Positions 1-9,355 of a DNA stretch of 45,539 nt are shown here, piece by piece; position 1 is the stretch's first letter; every line of letters starts with the position of its first letter. Position numbers and translations under genes: made by a program. The notes beneath the pieces are model-generated. The model ran no database searches. It worked only from the letters and a program-made list of their open reading frames with translations, and was not told where the DNA came from. Source of the stretch: Spirochaetales bacterium (GTDB taxonomy: Bacteria; Spirochaetota; Spirochaetia; DSM-2461). The stretch spans positions 1 through 45,539 of the forward strand of contig JAFGYD010000042.1 in NCBI GenBank assembly GCA_016936295.1, in the 5' to 3' direction.

Positions 1-1004
1 ATATTCTCAATAAATAGTGTAGATTTTGTTGAATAAAACAGTTTTTTAATTCCATTTGAATCAAAAAAATATGAATCTCCTACAACTAAGCTATTAATTA
101 TTTTTTGACTACTAGGATTTCCGGTTATAGAAAACTCTTTATACATTGTTTTAAATCCATTTGATAATTCTATAGTAATATTTCCATTTTGACTATGAAT
201 TATATTTTTTGAAAAAAAACCCTCTGCATTTCCCAATAAATTAAAGGATTTTAATAACTCACCTTCATCAGAAACTAAAAAAACTGATTCTTTTAATAAA
301 ACTAAAACATTGCCATTTACAATATCTATATCGATAATTTCCTGTTCAAAATTATATATGGAACTAATCTCACTACTATTTATATTTTTTTTCATTAATT
401 GGTTATCATTAACATAAAAATATATGTTTCCATTTAACATAATATAACCGAGAGGAAATAGGTTTCCCAAAAAAATATTCATTTGATTTAAAATATTTAA
501 TTCATTATCAACTTTATAATAATTAAACCAATACCCTGATGGATCACCACTTTTATAGATTTTATCACTTTTAATAAAAATGGCATCACCTTGATCATTA
601 TATTCAATAAATGAACCATAACTTTTAGAAGAAAGTGAGAGCTCCATTTTACTAAAACTATCAAAATCATTGTACTTGATAAGGTCAATTTTATTATTAA
701 TGTTACTGTAAGCTATAGTTATTTTATTATTAAAATTAAAAACTTTAACTTGCTCTAAAGAAACATCAATATTTACAAATTTATCAATAGTTTCTATTTT
801 TAAAATATCCCCATTTATATTTGCATATACTAAAACCATTAAGTATTTGTAATTATTCAGATTTGCGATAAAGCAAATTTTGTCATTTCCAAATGGAGTC
901 AAATCTGTGACCCCATTATATAATTCTAAAGAATTGAATGATATTTTTGAGTCGCAAGCTGATAAAATAAATAGTAGTATAAGAAAAAATATAAACCTTT
1001 TCAT
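1..1004 (-). CDS. putative lipoprotein, 3' end truncated by window edge
   Basis: Open frame from ATG at 1004 to the window edge with no stop; translation starts MKRFIFFLILLFILSACDSKISFNSLELYNG..., a signal peptide with LSAC lipobox. Missed by the ORF track because it has no stop inside the window. Confidence 0.8.
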   Translation of the reverse strand, partial: MKRFIFFLILLFILSACDSKISFNSLELYNGVTDLTPFGNDKICFIANLNNYKYLMVLVYANINGDILKIETIDKFVNIDVSLEQVKVFNFNNKITIAYSNINNKIDLIKYNDFDSFSKMELSLSSKSYGSFIEYNDQGDAIFIKSDKIYKSGDPSGYWFNYYKVDNELNILNQMNIFLGNLFPLGYIMLNGNIYFYVNDNQLMKKNINSSEISSIYNFEQEIIDIDIVNGNVLVLLKESVFLVSDEGELLKSFNLLGNAEGFFSKNIIHSQNGNITIELSNGFKTMYKEFSITGNPSSQKIINSLVVGDSYFFDSNGIKKLFYSTKSTLFIEN

Positions 1005-1012
1005 AATTTTAA

Positions 1013-1294
1013 TTATAGTTTTAATTCTGAAATTTTTTCTTCAATTTTCCACTCATATATAATTTTTTCTATCTCTTCATCATCTGTTAAGTTATATACC
1101 AGGACATCTCTGAAATAAAGTTCTAACTGATCTACAGGGATATCATATAATTTTGCAATTTTAATTGGTTCATCTACTAAAAATCCGTCTTCCTCTAAAG
1201 AAATAATCATACCTCCACACTCTTTATATATAGAAAATGCTTCATAAAAATTATTAACAGGAGGAAAATATACAATTCCCTTGGATTTTAACAT
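1013..1294 (-). CDS. hypothetical protein (93 aa)
   Basis: ATG directly after the upstream gene's TAG with SD-like CAGGAG; co-directional with both neighbours. Confidence 0.7.
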   Translation of the reverse strand: MLKSKGIVYFPPVNNFYEAFSIYKECGGMIISLEEDGFLVDEPIKIAKLYDIPVDQLELYFRDVLVYNLTDDEEIEKIIYEWKIEEKISELKL

Positions 1295-1741
1295 CTATTT
1301 CTCCTGTTCAATTAGGAAATATGTAGCATTGCTTGCATTTAATGCTTTTGAGATTGTTGATCCAACAACTTCAGCTGTTTTTTTAACTTTACTTTCATCT
1401 ATTTTAATATTATCTAATATGAACTTTTCTATTGAATCAATAACTGATTTTGTAGATTTTTCAGGATTTGAAGAGTCAAAACCTACAACTTTAACGCTCA
1501 TGGTTATTACTTCATTCTTCTCATGTTCTTTAAGGGTAAAAACAAGAATATTATCAGTATCATCTCCAATCTCTAAAAAACTATAGTCTGTAAATGGAAT
1601 TTTTACTAACTTATTAACATTTCCTCTAACTTTTACAATTTCACCAACATATTTTTCCGGGTTACTTTTTAAATCACTAATTTTTGTTGCACATGACATA
1701 AGTAAAATTAATGATAAAACAAACATAATTATTTTTTTCAT
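1295..1741 (-). CDS. putative lipoprotein with OB-fold-like N-terminal region
   Basis: Signal peptide ending LMSCATK (lipobox); 'YVGEIVKVRGNV' resembles OB-fold domains; SD AGGAG upstream of ATG. Confidence 0.7.
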   Translation of the reverse strand: MKKIIMFVLSLILLMSCATKISDLKSNPEKYVGEIVKVRGNVNKLVKIPFTDYSFLEIGDDTDNILVFTLKEHEKNEVITMSVKVVGFDSSNPEKSTKSVIDSIEKFILDNIKIDESKVKKTAEVVGSTISKALNASNATYFLIEQEK

Positions 1742-1753
1742 TTAAAATCTCCT

Positions 1754-1784
1754 AAAAAAAAGACTTACCATTTATGGTAAGTCT
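1754..1784 (-). terminator. Rho-independent terminator downstream of carB
   Basis: Perfect 11-bp inverted repeat AGACTTACCAT-TT-ATGGTAAGTCT (1761-1784), followed on the minus strand by a T tract (1754-1760). Confidence 0.85.
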
Positions 1785-1789
1785 ATAAA

Positions 1790-4700
1790 TTATAGCTTTA
1801 TTTCAACATTCATGGAAGGCAGTGGTCTTACTTCCACCTCATTATTTATTAAATGTTCAATTCCTTCTGCTGCAGCTTCTGCGGCACTAATTGTTGTTGT
1901 ATATGGAACCTTAAGTTTAACAGCCTCTGACCTAATATAACCATCATCTATTTCAGAAACACTACCCATTGGTGTATTTATTAATAATGATATTTTTCCA
2001 CTTGATAGATAATCAACAGCATTAGGATGTCCTTGCCTTAATTTTTGAATTACTTCTGCGAAAATACCATTTTCATAAAGAAAATTAGCTGTTCCTCTTG
2101 TTGCTGCAATTCTAAAACCTAATTTATCAAGTTTCTTTGCAATTGGTAAAACTGCTTTTTTATCTTTATCATTAACAGATATAAATACCGTTCCAGTTGT
2201 AGGAAGTTTAGCACCTACAGATGCCTGGGCTTTACTAAAAGCTTCACCAAAAGTTGCACCTGTTCCAATAGCTTCACCTGTTGATTTCATTTCTGGTCCT
2301 AGTACAGGATCAATCATATCAAATCGATCAAATGAAAAAACAGCTTCTTTTACAGCCCAGCCACATGTACACTTACCTATACCAACACCTGAAGAATCAA
2401 CTAGCCCTTGTGCCTGTAAATCCTTACCCTGCCAAACATTAACAGCAGCATCAACCATATTTATACTAGATGCTTTAGATAAGAAAGGTACAGTTCTACT
2501 AGCTCTTGGATTTACTTCTATAATATAAAGAACATTATCCTTTGCTGCAAACTGAATATTTAGAAAACCTTTAACTTCTATCTCTCTTGCAATTTTTACA
2601 GCTGCTTCAATCATCTCTTTTTCTATTTTATCATTAGCTTTATATGGAGGGAAAACACAAGCTGAATCACCAGAGTGAATACCAGCAGCTTCAATATGTT
2701 GCATTATTCCACCAACATATATATTTTTTCCATCTGAAACAGCATCTAAATCATATTCAAAAGCATCTTCTAGAAATTGGTCAACTAAGACAGGTTTTTT
2801 CTCGGAAATCTCAATACCTTTTTTCATGAATTCTTCCAGTTGTTGGTCTGAATATGCAATAAACATACTTCTACCACCAATTACAAATGAAGGTCTTAAT
2901 AAAACAGGATAACCAATCTCTTTAGCATATTTCCTTACTAAATCAAAACTACCAGCCATTCTATTTTCAGGTTGTCTAAGACCTAATTTTCGAACTAATG
3001 ATGCAAATAAGCCTCTATCCTCAGTATCAAAAATACTTTTAACGCTAGTTCCAAGAATATTTGCTCCATAAGCTTCTAACTCTTCAGCCATATTTAAAGG
3101 AGTTTGTCCTCCTAATTGAACAACAATATCCTTAACACCCTCTTTATCCATAATTGATTTTATATATTCAGGAGTTAATGGCTCCATATATAATCTGTCA
3201 GAAATTTTAAAGTCTGTAGAAACAGTTTCCGGATTTGAATTAACAATAATTGTTTTTCGTCCTTGAGCTTTGTAAGAAAGTGTACTCATTGTACAACAAG
3301 TATCAAATTCAAGCCCTTGACCAATTCTGTTAGGCCCAGATGCTAAAATCATCACCGAATTATCAGATAATTGACCTCCTTCATTGATTTCTCCATAGGT
3401 AGAGTAAAAGAAAGGTGTTTTTGCTGTAAATTCACCAGCACATGTATCTACAAAGTGATAACTTGGAACGATTCCATTAGTAATTCTTATTTTTTCAATC
3501 TCTGTTTCTTCTTTTCCACTAAGAGAAGCTATTCTTTTATCAGATAATCCTGCTTTTTTTGCTTCTTCTAATAGTTCGATAGATAAATCTTGAGATTGGA
3601 TTTTATTTTCTAATTCTAATAACTGACACATCATGAATAGGAACCATCGATCATAACCTGTTATTTCATTTAATTCTTTAACAGCGTCTGGACCTTTCTG
3701 CTTTAACACAGTATAAATGGCAAATATTCTTCTAGGATGAGCAGATCTTAAAATAGTTGCAATTTCAGCATCTGATAAGTTTTTCATTTCGGTTATACCG
3801 TCGAAGCCAAATTCAGCAGCTCTTATTGCTTTGTTAATAGCTTCTAATGCAGTTCTACCAAGGGCTAAAGACTCCCCTACACTTTTCATCTGTGTTCCTA
3901 AAGCTGAATATGCAGTTGGAAACTTTTCCATTTCAAATCTAGGAACTTTTACAGCGCAATAATCTAATGCAGGCTCAAAGCAAGAAGCGGTAACCCCCGT
4001 AATTTCGTTTAGAACTTCATCTAAAGTATATCCTACAGCTAATTTTGCAGAACATTTTGCAATTGGAAATCCTGTTGCCTTGGATGCTAAGGCAGATGAT
4101 CTGGAAACCCTTGGATTCATCTCAATTACAATCATTCTGTCAGAATCCGGTTTAGTGGCAAATTGAACATTTGATCCACCGCAATCTACACCTACTTCCC
4201 TTAAAATATTGATTGAACCAGTTCTCATCCTTTGATACTCTTTATCTGAAAGTGTTTGAGCAGGAGCAATTGTTATGCTATCTCCGGTATGAACACCCAT
4301 TGGATCTATATTTTCAATGGAACAAACAATAATTGCATTATCATTTTTATCCCTCATTACTTCCATTTCAAACTCTTTCCAGCCAATTAAAGACTCTTCG
4401 ACTAAAGCTGTACCTACAGGTGATTCTTTTATCGCTCTGGTCATAATTCGTTCTAGTTCCTCCAGAGAAAATGCAATGTTTCCACCCATTCCCCCTAAAG
4501 TATATGAAGGTCTAACAACAATTGGGAAACCTATCTCTTTTGAAAATTCTACAGCTTCAGCAACTGATGAGGCAACAACAGAATATGGGGATTCCAAACC
4601 AACTTTTTCTACAACTTTTTTGAACTCACCTCTATCCTCAGCTTTTTTAATTGATTCAATTCCTGCACCAATGATTTCTACGTTATATTTTTTTAATATA

Positions 4701-5017
4701 CCTTTTGCATCTAAATCAAGAGTTAAATTTAAGGCTGTTTGTCCACCCATTGTAGATAAAATGGCATCAGGTCGTTCTTTTTTAATAATTGCTTCAACAT
4801 ATTCAACTTTTAAAGGCTCTACATAGATTGCATCAGCAATACCTGGTGAAGTCATTACAGTTGCTGGGTTAGGGTTAACTAAAACAACCTCGTACCCCTC
4901 TTCTTTTAAAGCAGTTACAGCCTGTGTACCTGAATAATCAAATTCGCATGCTTGCCCAATAACAATTGGACCTGAACCTATAACTAAAATTTTCTTAATA
5001 TCTTTTCGTGCCGGCAT
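1790..5017 (-). CDS. carB: carbamoyl-phosphate synthase large subunit
   Basis: 1075 aa; [33 protein letters not shown]; duplicated ATP-grasp halves; C-terminal MGS domain. Confidence 0.98.
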   Translation of the reverse strand: MPARKDIKKILVIGSGPIVIGQACEFDYSGTQAVTALKEEGYEVVLVNPNPATVMTSPGIADAIYVEPLKVEYVEAIIKKERPDAILSTMGGQTALNLTLDLDAKGILKKYNVEIIGAGIESIKKAEDRGEFKKVVEKVGLESPYSVVASSVAEAVEFSKEIGFPIVVRPSYTLGGMGGNIAFSLEELERIMTRAIKESPVGTALVEESLIGWKEFEMEVMRDKNDNAIIVCSIENIDPMGVHTGDSITIAPAQTLSDKEYQRMRTGSINILREVGVDCGGSNVQFATKPDSDRMIVIEMNPRVSRSSALASKATGFPIAKCSAKLAVGYTLDEVLNEITGVTASCFEPALDYCAVKVPRFEMEKFPTAYSALGTQMKSVGESLALGRTALEAINKAIRAAEFGFDGITEMKNLSDAEIATILRSAHPRRIFAIYTVLKQKGPDAVKELNEITGYDRWFLFMMCQLLELENKIQSQDLSIELLEEAKKAGLSDKRIASLSGKEETEIEKIRITNGIVPSYHFVDTCAGEFTAKTPFFYSTYGEINEGGQLSDNSVMILASGPNRIGQGLEFDTCCTMSTLSYKAQGRKTIIVNSNPETVSTDFKISDRLYMEPLTPEYIKSIMDKEGVKDIVVQLGGQTPLNMAEELEAYGANILGTSVKSIFDTEDRGLFASLVRKLGLRQPENRMAGSFDLVRKYAKEIGYPVLLRPSFVIGGRSMFIAYSDQQLEEFMKKGIEISEKKPVLVDQFLEDAFEYDLDAVSDGKNIYVGGIMQHIEAAGIHSGDSACVFPPYKANDKIEKEMIEAAVKIAREIEVKGFLNIQFAAKDNVLYIIEVNPRASRTVPFLSKASSINMVDAAVNVWQGKDLQAQGLVDSSGVGIGKCTCGWAVKEAVFSFDRFDMIDPVLGPEMKSTGEAIGTGATFGEAFSKAQASVGAKLPTTGTVFISVNDKDKKAVLPIAKKLDKLGFRIAATRGTANFLYENGIFAEVIQKLRQGHPNAVDYLSSGKISLLINTPMGSVSEIDDGYIRSEAVKLKVPYTTTISAAEAAAEGIEHLINNEVEVRPLPSMNVEIKL

Positions 5018-6165
5018 TATTTAAACCCCTTAATAAATTCATCAAATATCCATTCAGAATCTTCTGGACCTGGTGCTGCTTCAGGATGGAATTGACAAGA
5101 TCTAATATTTAGATTTTCTTCTACAATACCTTCAACTGAATCATCGTTTGCATTAACAAGCCAAATATCAACTCCATTAGGTAAAGTATCTTTATCTACA
5201 GCAAATCCATGATTTTGTGATGTTACAAAAACCTTTTTTGTAAACTCATCTCTAACTGGATGATTACAACCATGATGTCCAAACTTCATTTTAAAAGTTT
5301 TTGCACCAAGGGCTAATGAAATAATTTGATGTCCAAGACAAATACCGCAAAGCTGTACTTTTCCGACTAACTCTTTTACTGTGGCTATTTGATCCTTTAG
5401 CATTGCAGGATCTCCAGGACCATTGGAAAGCATAATTAAATCTGGATTAAGTGAAAGCATATCCTTAGCTGAAGTTGTAGATGGGACAACTGTTACTTTA
5501 CAATTTCTTTTAACATACTCTCTAATAATATTAGCTTTAACACCGCAATCATATAAAACTATATGTTTTTCTCCGTTTTCATTAACAACAACAATTTTCT
5601 GTGTTCCAACTTCGGTAACTAAATTTCTACCTGCCATTGAAGGGAACTCTCTTAAATATAAAAGAACCTCTCTTTTCTCTTCATCTGTTAATGTTTTACC
5701 ATCTAAAGATGAAACAATAATTCCATTTAGACTCCCTTCATCCCTAAGTTTTAGGGTTAAAGCTCTAGTATCCAAGTCTGTAATTCCAAATTTACCATTT
5801 TCTTTTAAGAAATCGGATAGAGTCTGTCTTCCTGGAGAGATGGGACCTTCGTAATAATTTCTTGTTATAAAACCTGCAGGCTTTACTCCTGATTTACTAC
5901 TATCTTCCGGGCCAATCTCAGACCATTCATTGTTACACCCGTAATTACCTAGATGTGGATATGTCATGAGAACCAATTGCCCAGTATATGATGGATCAGT
6001 TAATATTTCGTGGTAACCAGTCATACCTGTATTAAATACTACTTCTCCAGCAGATAATAAAATATCACCAGGGATCAATTCTTTAGAAAGTGGGGCTGTT
6101 GCTCCAAAACTCTTTCCTTTTAATACTGTACCGTCTTCTAGGACGAGAAAGCATATACTTAACAT
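5017..6165 (-). CDS. carA: carbamoyl-phosphate synthase small subunit
   Basis: 382 aa; GATase motif [10 protein letters not shown]; 1-nt stop/start overlap with carB (TAATG). Confidence 0.98.
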   Translation of the reverse strand: MLSICFLVLEDGTVLKGKSFGATAPLSKELIPGDILLSAGEVVFNTGMTGYHEILTDPSYTGQLVLMTYPHLGNYGCNNEWSEIGPEDSSKSGVKPAGFITRNYYEGPISPGRQTLSDFLKENGKFGITDLDTRALTLKLRDEGSLNGIIVSSLDGKTLTDEEKREVLLYLREFPSMAGRNLVTEVGTQKIVVVNENGEKHIVLYDCGVKANIIREYVKRNCKVTVVPSTTSAKDMLSLNPDLIMLSNGPGDPAMLKDQIATVKELVGKVQLCGICLGHQIISLALGAKTFKMKFGHHGCNHPVRDEFTKKVFVTSQNHGFAVDKDTLPNGVDIWLVNANDDSVEGIVEENLNIRSCQFHPEAAPGPEDSEWIFDEFIKGFK

Positions 6166-6191
6166 TCAGTCTCCTTAATATTTATACGACT

Positions 6192-6220
6192 ATTATGCAT
6201 AATTATACATAGATAATCAA
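6192..6220 (-). promoter_or_regulatory. candidate carAB sigma70-type promoter (TTGATT-17-CATAAT) with ARG-box-like dyad between the elements
   Basis: -35 at 6215-6220 and -10 at 6192-6197 on the minus strand; near-palindrome TATGCATAATTATACATA at 6194-6211. Confidence 0.5.
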
Positions 6221-6230
6221 TTCTATTTAT

Positions 6231-6253
6231 AAAAAAACCGCCAATAGGCGGTT
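6231..6253 (-). terminator. Rho-independent terminator of apt
   Basis: AACCGCC-AATA-GGCGGTT inverted repeat, followed on the minus strand by a T run; the stem begins within the apt stop codon. Confidence 0.9.
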
Positions 6254-6788
6254 AATTAATATTTTCATTATGATAATCAATTAATGTGGTAACATTAATT
6301 CCCTTAAACTTCTCTTTGAAATTTAAAAAGGGAAGACCAATTACAGCAAAAATATCTGTAACTTGTGCACCTGCTTCATTGAACATATGCACTGCAGCAT
6401 CCAGAGTTCCTCCGGTGGCTAACAAATCATCGATAAGGAGAACTTTATCCCCCTTGTTTATATCGGACTTTTGTACTTCAATAATAGCTTCACCATATTC
6501 AAGCTTATAAGATCTTTTATAAATATCACCTGGTAATTTTCCAGCTTTTCTTACTAAAACAATAGGTAACCCTAACTCTTTTGCTAAAGGAGCTCCAAAA
6601 ATGAAACCTCTGGATTCTACACAAGCAACAGATGTAAAACCAGAATCCTTATAAAGATCTACCATTTTTTCGATTACAAAACTAAATGCCTCAGGTTTCA
6701 TTAGAATACCGGTTATATCATAAAAAAGAATTCCTTCCTTTGGAAAATCTGGAATCTTTTTTACTGCTGAATCTAAATCATAACTCAT
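6252..6788 (-). CDS. apt: adenine phosphoribosyltransferase
   Basis: 178 aa; PRPP motif VLLIDDLLATGGTL; N-terminus IPDFPKEGILFYDITG. Confidence 0.97.
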   Translation of the reverse strand: MSYDLDSAVKKIPDFPKEGILFYDITGILMKPEAFSFVIEKMVDLYKDSGFTSVACVESRGFIFGAPLAKELGLPIVLVRKAGKLPGDIYKRSYKLEYGEAIIEVQKSDINKGDKVLLIDDLLATGGTLDAAVHMFNEAGAQVTDIFAVIGLPFLNFKEKFKGINVTTLIDYHNENIN

Positions 6789-6850
6789 TACTACTCCCTT
6801 TCTGGATTTGGCTAAATCCTTAAAGATAATATAGATTATTCACTATAATA

Positions 6851-7864
6851 TCAAGGGTAACCGCGACGAAAAGCCATAACTCGTGAAATAGCTGTTAAGG
6901 TGTAATCATCGAACAGACCTCTATTTAAATATTCAGAACCTAGGGCTGCAATCATTGCACCATTATCTGTACATAATGATAAAGAAGGAAAATAAGCATC
7001 TATACCTTTAATGTTTTTTAATCGTAACCTTAAATAGCTATTGGCTGTTACTCCACCACCGGCAACAACTCTTTTTATATTTGTATCTTTAATAACTCTT
7101 TCTACTCTTTTAATTAACATATCTATAGCCACATGTTGAAATGATGCAGCTATATTTTCTGGTGATTTTTCACTAACTCCATCCCAAAATTGATTGATTT
7201 GATTAATAACAGCTGTTTTAAGACCTGAATAGGATATATCGTATTTATGATCTCCCTTGTGTAGACTAGATCTTGGAAAATCAAATGCTTTTGGATTACC
7301 ATTTTTTGCTAAATCATCGATTATTTTTCCACCAGGATAACCCATATTATAATATTTTGCTACTTTATCAAAAGCTTCACCGCACGCATCATCTATAGTG
7401 GAACCTAAAATTTCCATATCATCGAAGCCGTTAACTTGAGCTATAACGGTATGCCCCCCAGATACAAGTAAACCAATATACGGGTACTCAATATCATATT
7501 CTAAATGTGGTGCAAAAAGATGTGCTTTAACATGATCAATTCCAATAATAGGAATATTCAAACCAAAAGCCAATCCTTTTGCGTATGAAACACCGACTAG
7601 AAGAGACCCAGAAAGACCAGGTCTATTAGCTACAGCAATACCATTAAGATCTTTTGGTTCAATTTTTGCAGTTTTAAGAGCTTCTTCTACAACTCCGGAA
7701 ATCCAATTAGTATGTATACGAGATGCTATTTCAGGTACAACCCCCATATAGGGGGTATGTTCTTCTATTTGAGTTGCAATAACATTACTCAGAATTATTT
7801 TACCATCTTTAATTACAGAAGCTGCACATTCATCGCAGGAAGTTTCTATACCAAGAACTAGCAC
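6851..7864 (-). CDS. tsaD: tRNA N6-adenosine threonylcarbamoyltransferase
   Basis: 337 aa; LGIETSCDECAASV, GLLVSGGHT, GGVTAN; GTG start. Confidence 0.97.
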   Translation of the reverse strand: MLVLGIETSCDECAASVIKDGKIILSNVIATQIEEHTPYMGVVPEIASRIHTNWISGVVEEALKTAKIEPKDLNGIAVANRPGLSGSLLVGVSYAKGLAFGLNIPIIGIDHVKAHLFAPHLEYDIEYPYIGLLVSGGHTVIAQVNGFDDMEILGSTIDDACGEAFDKVAKYYNMGYPGGKIIDDLAKNGNPKAFDFPRSSLHKGDHKYDISYSGLKTAVINQINQFWDGVSEKSPENIAASFQHVAIDMLIKRVERVIKDTNIKRVVAGGGVTANSYLRLRLKNIKGIDAYFPSLSLCTDNGAMIAALGSEYLNRGLFDDYTLTAISRVMAFRRGYP

Positions 7865-8040
7865 TGTTTACCCCATAACATTGTGGATATTTGATTTAAA
7901 GGAGTTCCGATTTCTAATAAATCCGGGAGCATTTCTGCAACAGCTTCACCAAGTTCTCGACTAAGAGCACCTTCACATCTAACTGCGGGTTTTCTTTTTT
8001 TTTCTTTTATATTTATTATTTTTATTTGAACTGCCACCAA
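7858..8040 (-). CDS. small hypothetical protein coupled to tsaD (TTG at 8040 or GTG at 8037)
   Basis: SD-like AGGGGGA upstream, promoter-like elements further upstream, 7-nt overlap with the tsaD start (GTGCTAG). Confidence 0.6.
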   Translation of the reverse strand: MVAVQIKIINIKEKKRKPAVRCEGALSRELGEAVAEMLPDLLEIGTPLNQISTMLWGKQC

Positions 8041-8054
8041 GTCCCCCTATTTAT

Positions 8055-8083
8055 ATAATACTGAAGGCAAATATAAATGGCAA
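8055..8083 (-). promoter_or_regulatory. candidate sigma70-type promoter for 60-aa ORF-tsaD-apt
   Basis: TTGCCA (8078-8083), 17-nt spacer, TATTAT (8055-8060), then GGGGGA SD and start about 15 nt downstream. Confidence 0.6.
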
Positions 8084-8111
8084 GTAAGACTATCATTTCT
8101 GATATATAAGA

Positions 8112-8426
8112 TTATTCATATTTTTTAACAGCTAATTGTTTATACATCATATCTGCAATTCCCAATCCTGCTGTTTTAGACATTTTTTTTGCATATTCAT
8201 CATATAACATGTCATCAAATATTTTCTCACCCATGTTTTCTTTGATTAGATCAGACTTATTAACTGTACTCTTCATAGCACTGAGCATCTGTTTGATAAA
8301 CATTGCTTCAAATTCTTCACAAGTCTCTCTTAATTTTTTATCATCTGCAGTTCTCTCAATACTTTTTTTAAGAGATGTTGCTTTTGTATTTCCAATTAAC
8401 TGGTCTGTATCTATCAAATTATTCAT
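8112..8426 (-). CDS. FlgJ-type rod-binding protein (no muramidase domain)
   Basis: 104 aa; 'LRETCEEFEAMFIKQMLSAMKSTV...MGEKIFDDMLYDEYAKKMSKTAGLGIADMMYKQL' matches the rod-binding domain pattern. Confidence 0.85.
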   Translation of the reverse strand: MNNLIDTDQLIGNTKATSLKKSIERTADDKKLRETCEEFEAMFIKQMLSAMKSTVNKSDLIKENMGEKIFDDMLYDEYAKKMSKTAGLGIADMMYKQLAVKKYE

Positions 8427-8456
8427 ATTATATTTTTCGTCAGTATAAAAAAAAAC

Positions 8457-8831
8457 TTAACTCAAATAGTTGAGATCAAGCATAACCTGCATAATATATT
8501 TAATTAAATCTAACCCTAATTCATCACTACTTTCATTAACTATAAGTTTGATATATTCCCACTCTTCTTCGTTAAATGGATCTTTATCTATATCATAGTT
8601 TTCTTCAAATAATTCAAACACATTAATCAAATTATAAAGTGCATCTTTAAAATCTCTATCTGTATATGTTACAAACCTACTATAAATTTCAGAAGCACTA
8701 TCTTCTGGTAAATATCTAAAAGCCTCTAAAAAAACTTGTAAGAATTCATCTTGATACTCCTCAACAGGCTTATCGTGATATTTTTTAAAAATTTTTGAAA
8801 CATTTTTACTATATAATTTGGACGATTCCAT
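8457..8831 (-). CDS. acidic hypothetical protein
   Basis: 124 aa ORF within the block, 8 nt after the Skp gene. Confidence 0.75.
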   Translation of the reverse strand: MESSKLYSKNVSKIFKKYHDKPVEEYQDEFLQVFLEAFRYLPEDSASEIYSRFVTYTDRDFKDALYNLINVFELFEENYDIDKDPFNEEEWEYIKLIVNESSDELGLDLIKYIMQVMLDLNYLS

Positions 8832-8839
8832 AATAACTC

Positions 8840-9346
8840 CTAATTCATTAACGCTTTTATTACTAATTCTGTTACATCAACATCGTTATGATACCAAATT
8901 AAGTTAGGATCACTTGATTGAAAAATAACAGAATAACCATTTTGCATTCCAACCCTCTTTATAGCTTCTTCAAACTTTTTAGAAAAATCATTTTTAGTCG
9001 CATCAGAAGAAATTCTAGCATTTAATTCCATATTTTTATATCTGGTATACTCTTGAAGATTAATTTTTTTAATCTGTAATTCACTCTCTAATTGGGCAAC
9101 AAGATCGATATTATCATCATCTCTTGCCTCTATTAATTCTTTATCAATTTGATCAATTTCAATTCTTCGTTTTGAAATTTCTTCTTGAATAGTTTTTTTA
9201 TACTCATCAAATTTTCTTGCATCTGCAGATTCTTTAATAAATCTGGTATAAACTTCATTAACATTAACAACACCAACTTTTGTTAATTCATCTGCAAAAC
9301 TATTAGTTAAAATTAGTATAAATGATATTAATAATATTTTTCTCAT
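8840..9346 (-). CDS. Skp/OmpH-family periplasmic chaperone
   Basis: Signal peptide, 'KVGVVNVNEVYTRF', long coiled coil, C-terminal 'GYSVIFQSSDPNLIWYHNDVDVTELVIKAL'. Confidence 0.88.
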   Translation of the reverse strand: MRKILLISFILILTNSFADELTKVGVVNVNEVYTRFIKESADARKFDEYKKTIQEEISKRRIEIDQIDKELIEARDDDNIDLVAQLESELQIKKINLQEYTRYKNMELNARISSDATKNDFSKKFEEAIKRVGMQNGYSVIFQSSDPNLIWYHNDVDVTELVIKALMN

Positions 9347-9355
9347 TTCGTCTCC

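Noticed and set aside
497-688. 63-aa minus-strand ORF from the track
   Set aside because: Out-of-frame with the real truncated lipoprotein gene 1-1004, which has a full signal peptide.
4317-4826. 169-aa plus-strand ORF
   Set aside because: Antisense to carB, which is unambiguous; low-quality composition, no SD; codon shadow.
5423-5854. 143-aa plus-strand ORF
   Set aside because: Antisense to carA; no supporting start signals or recognisable family.
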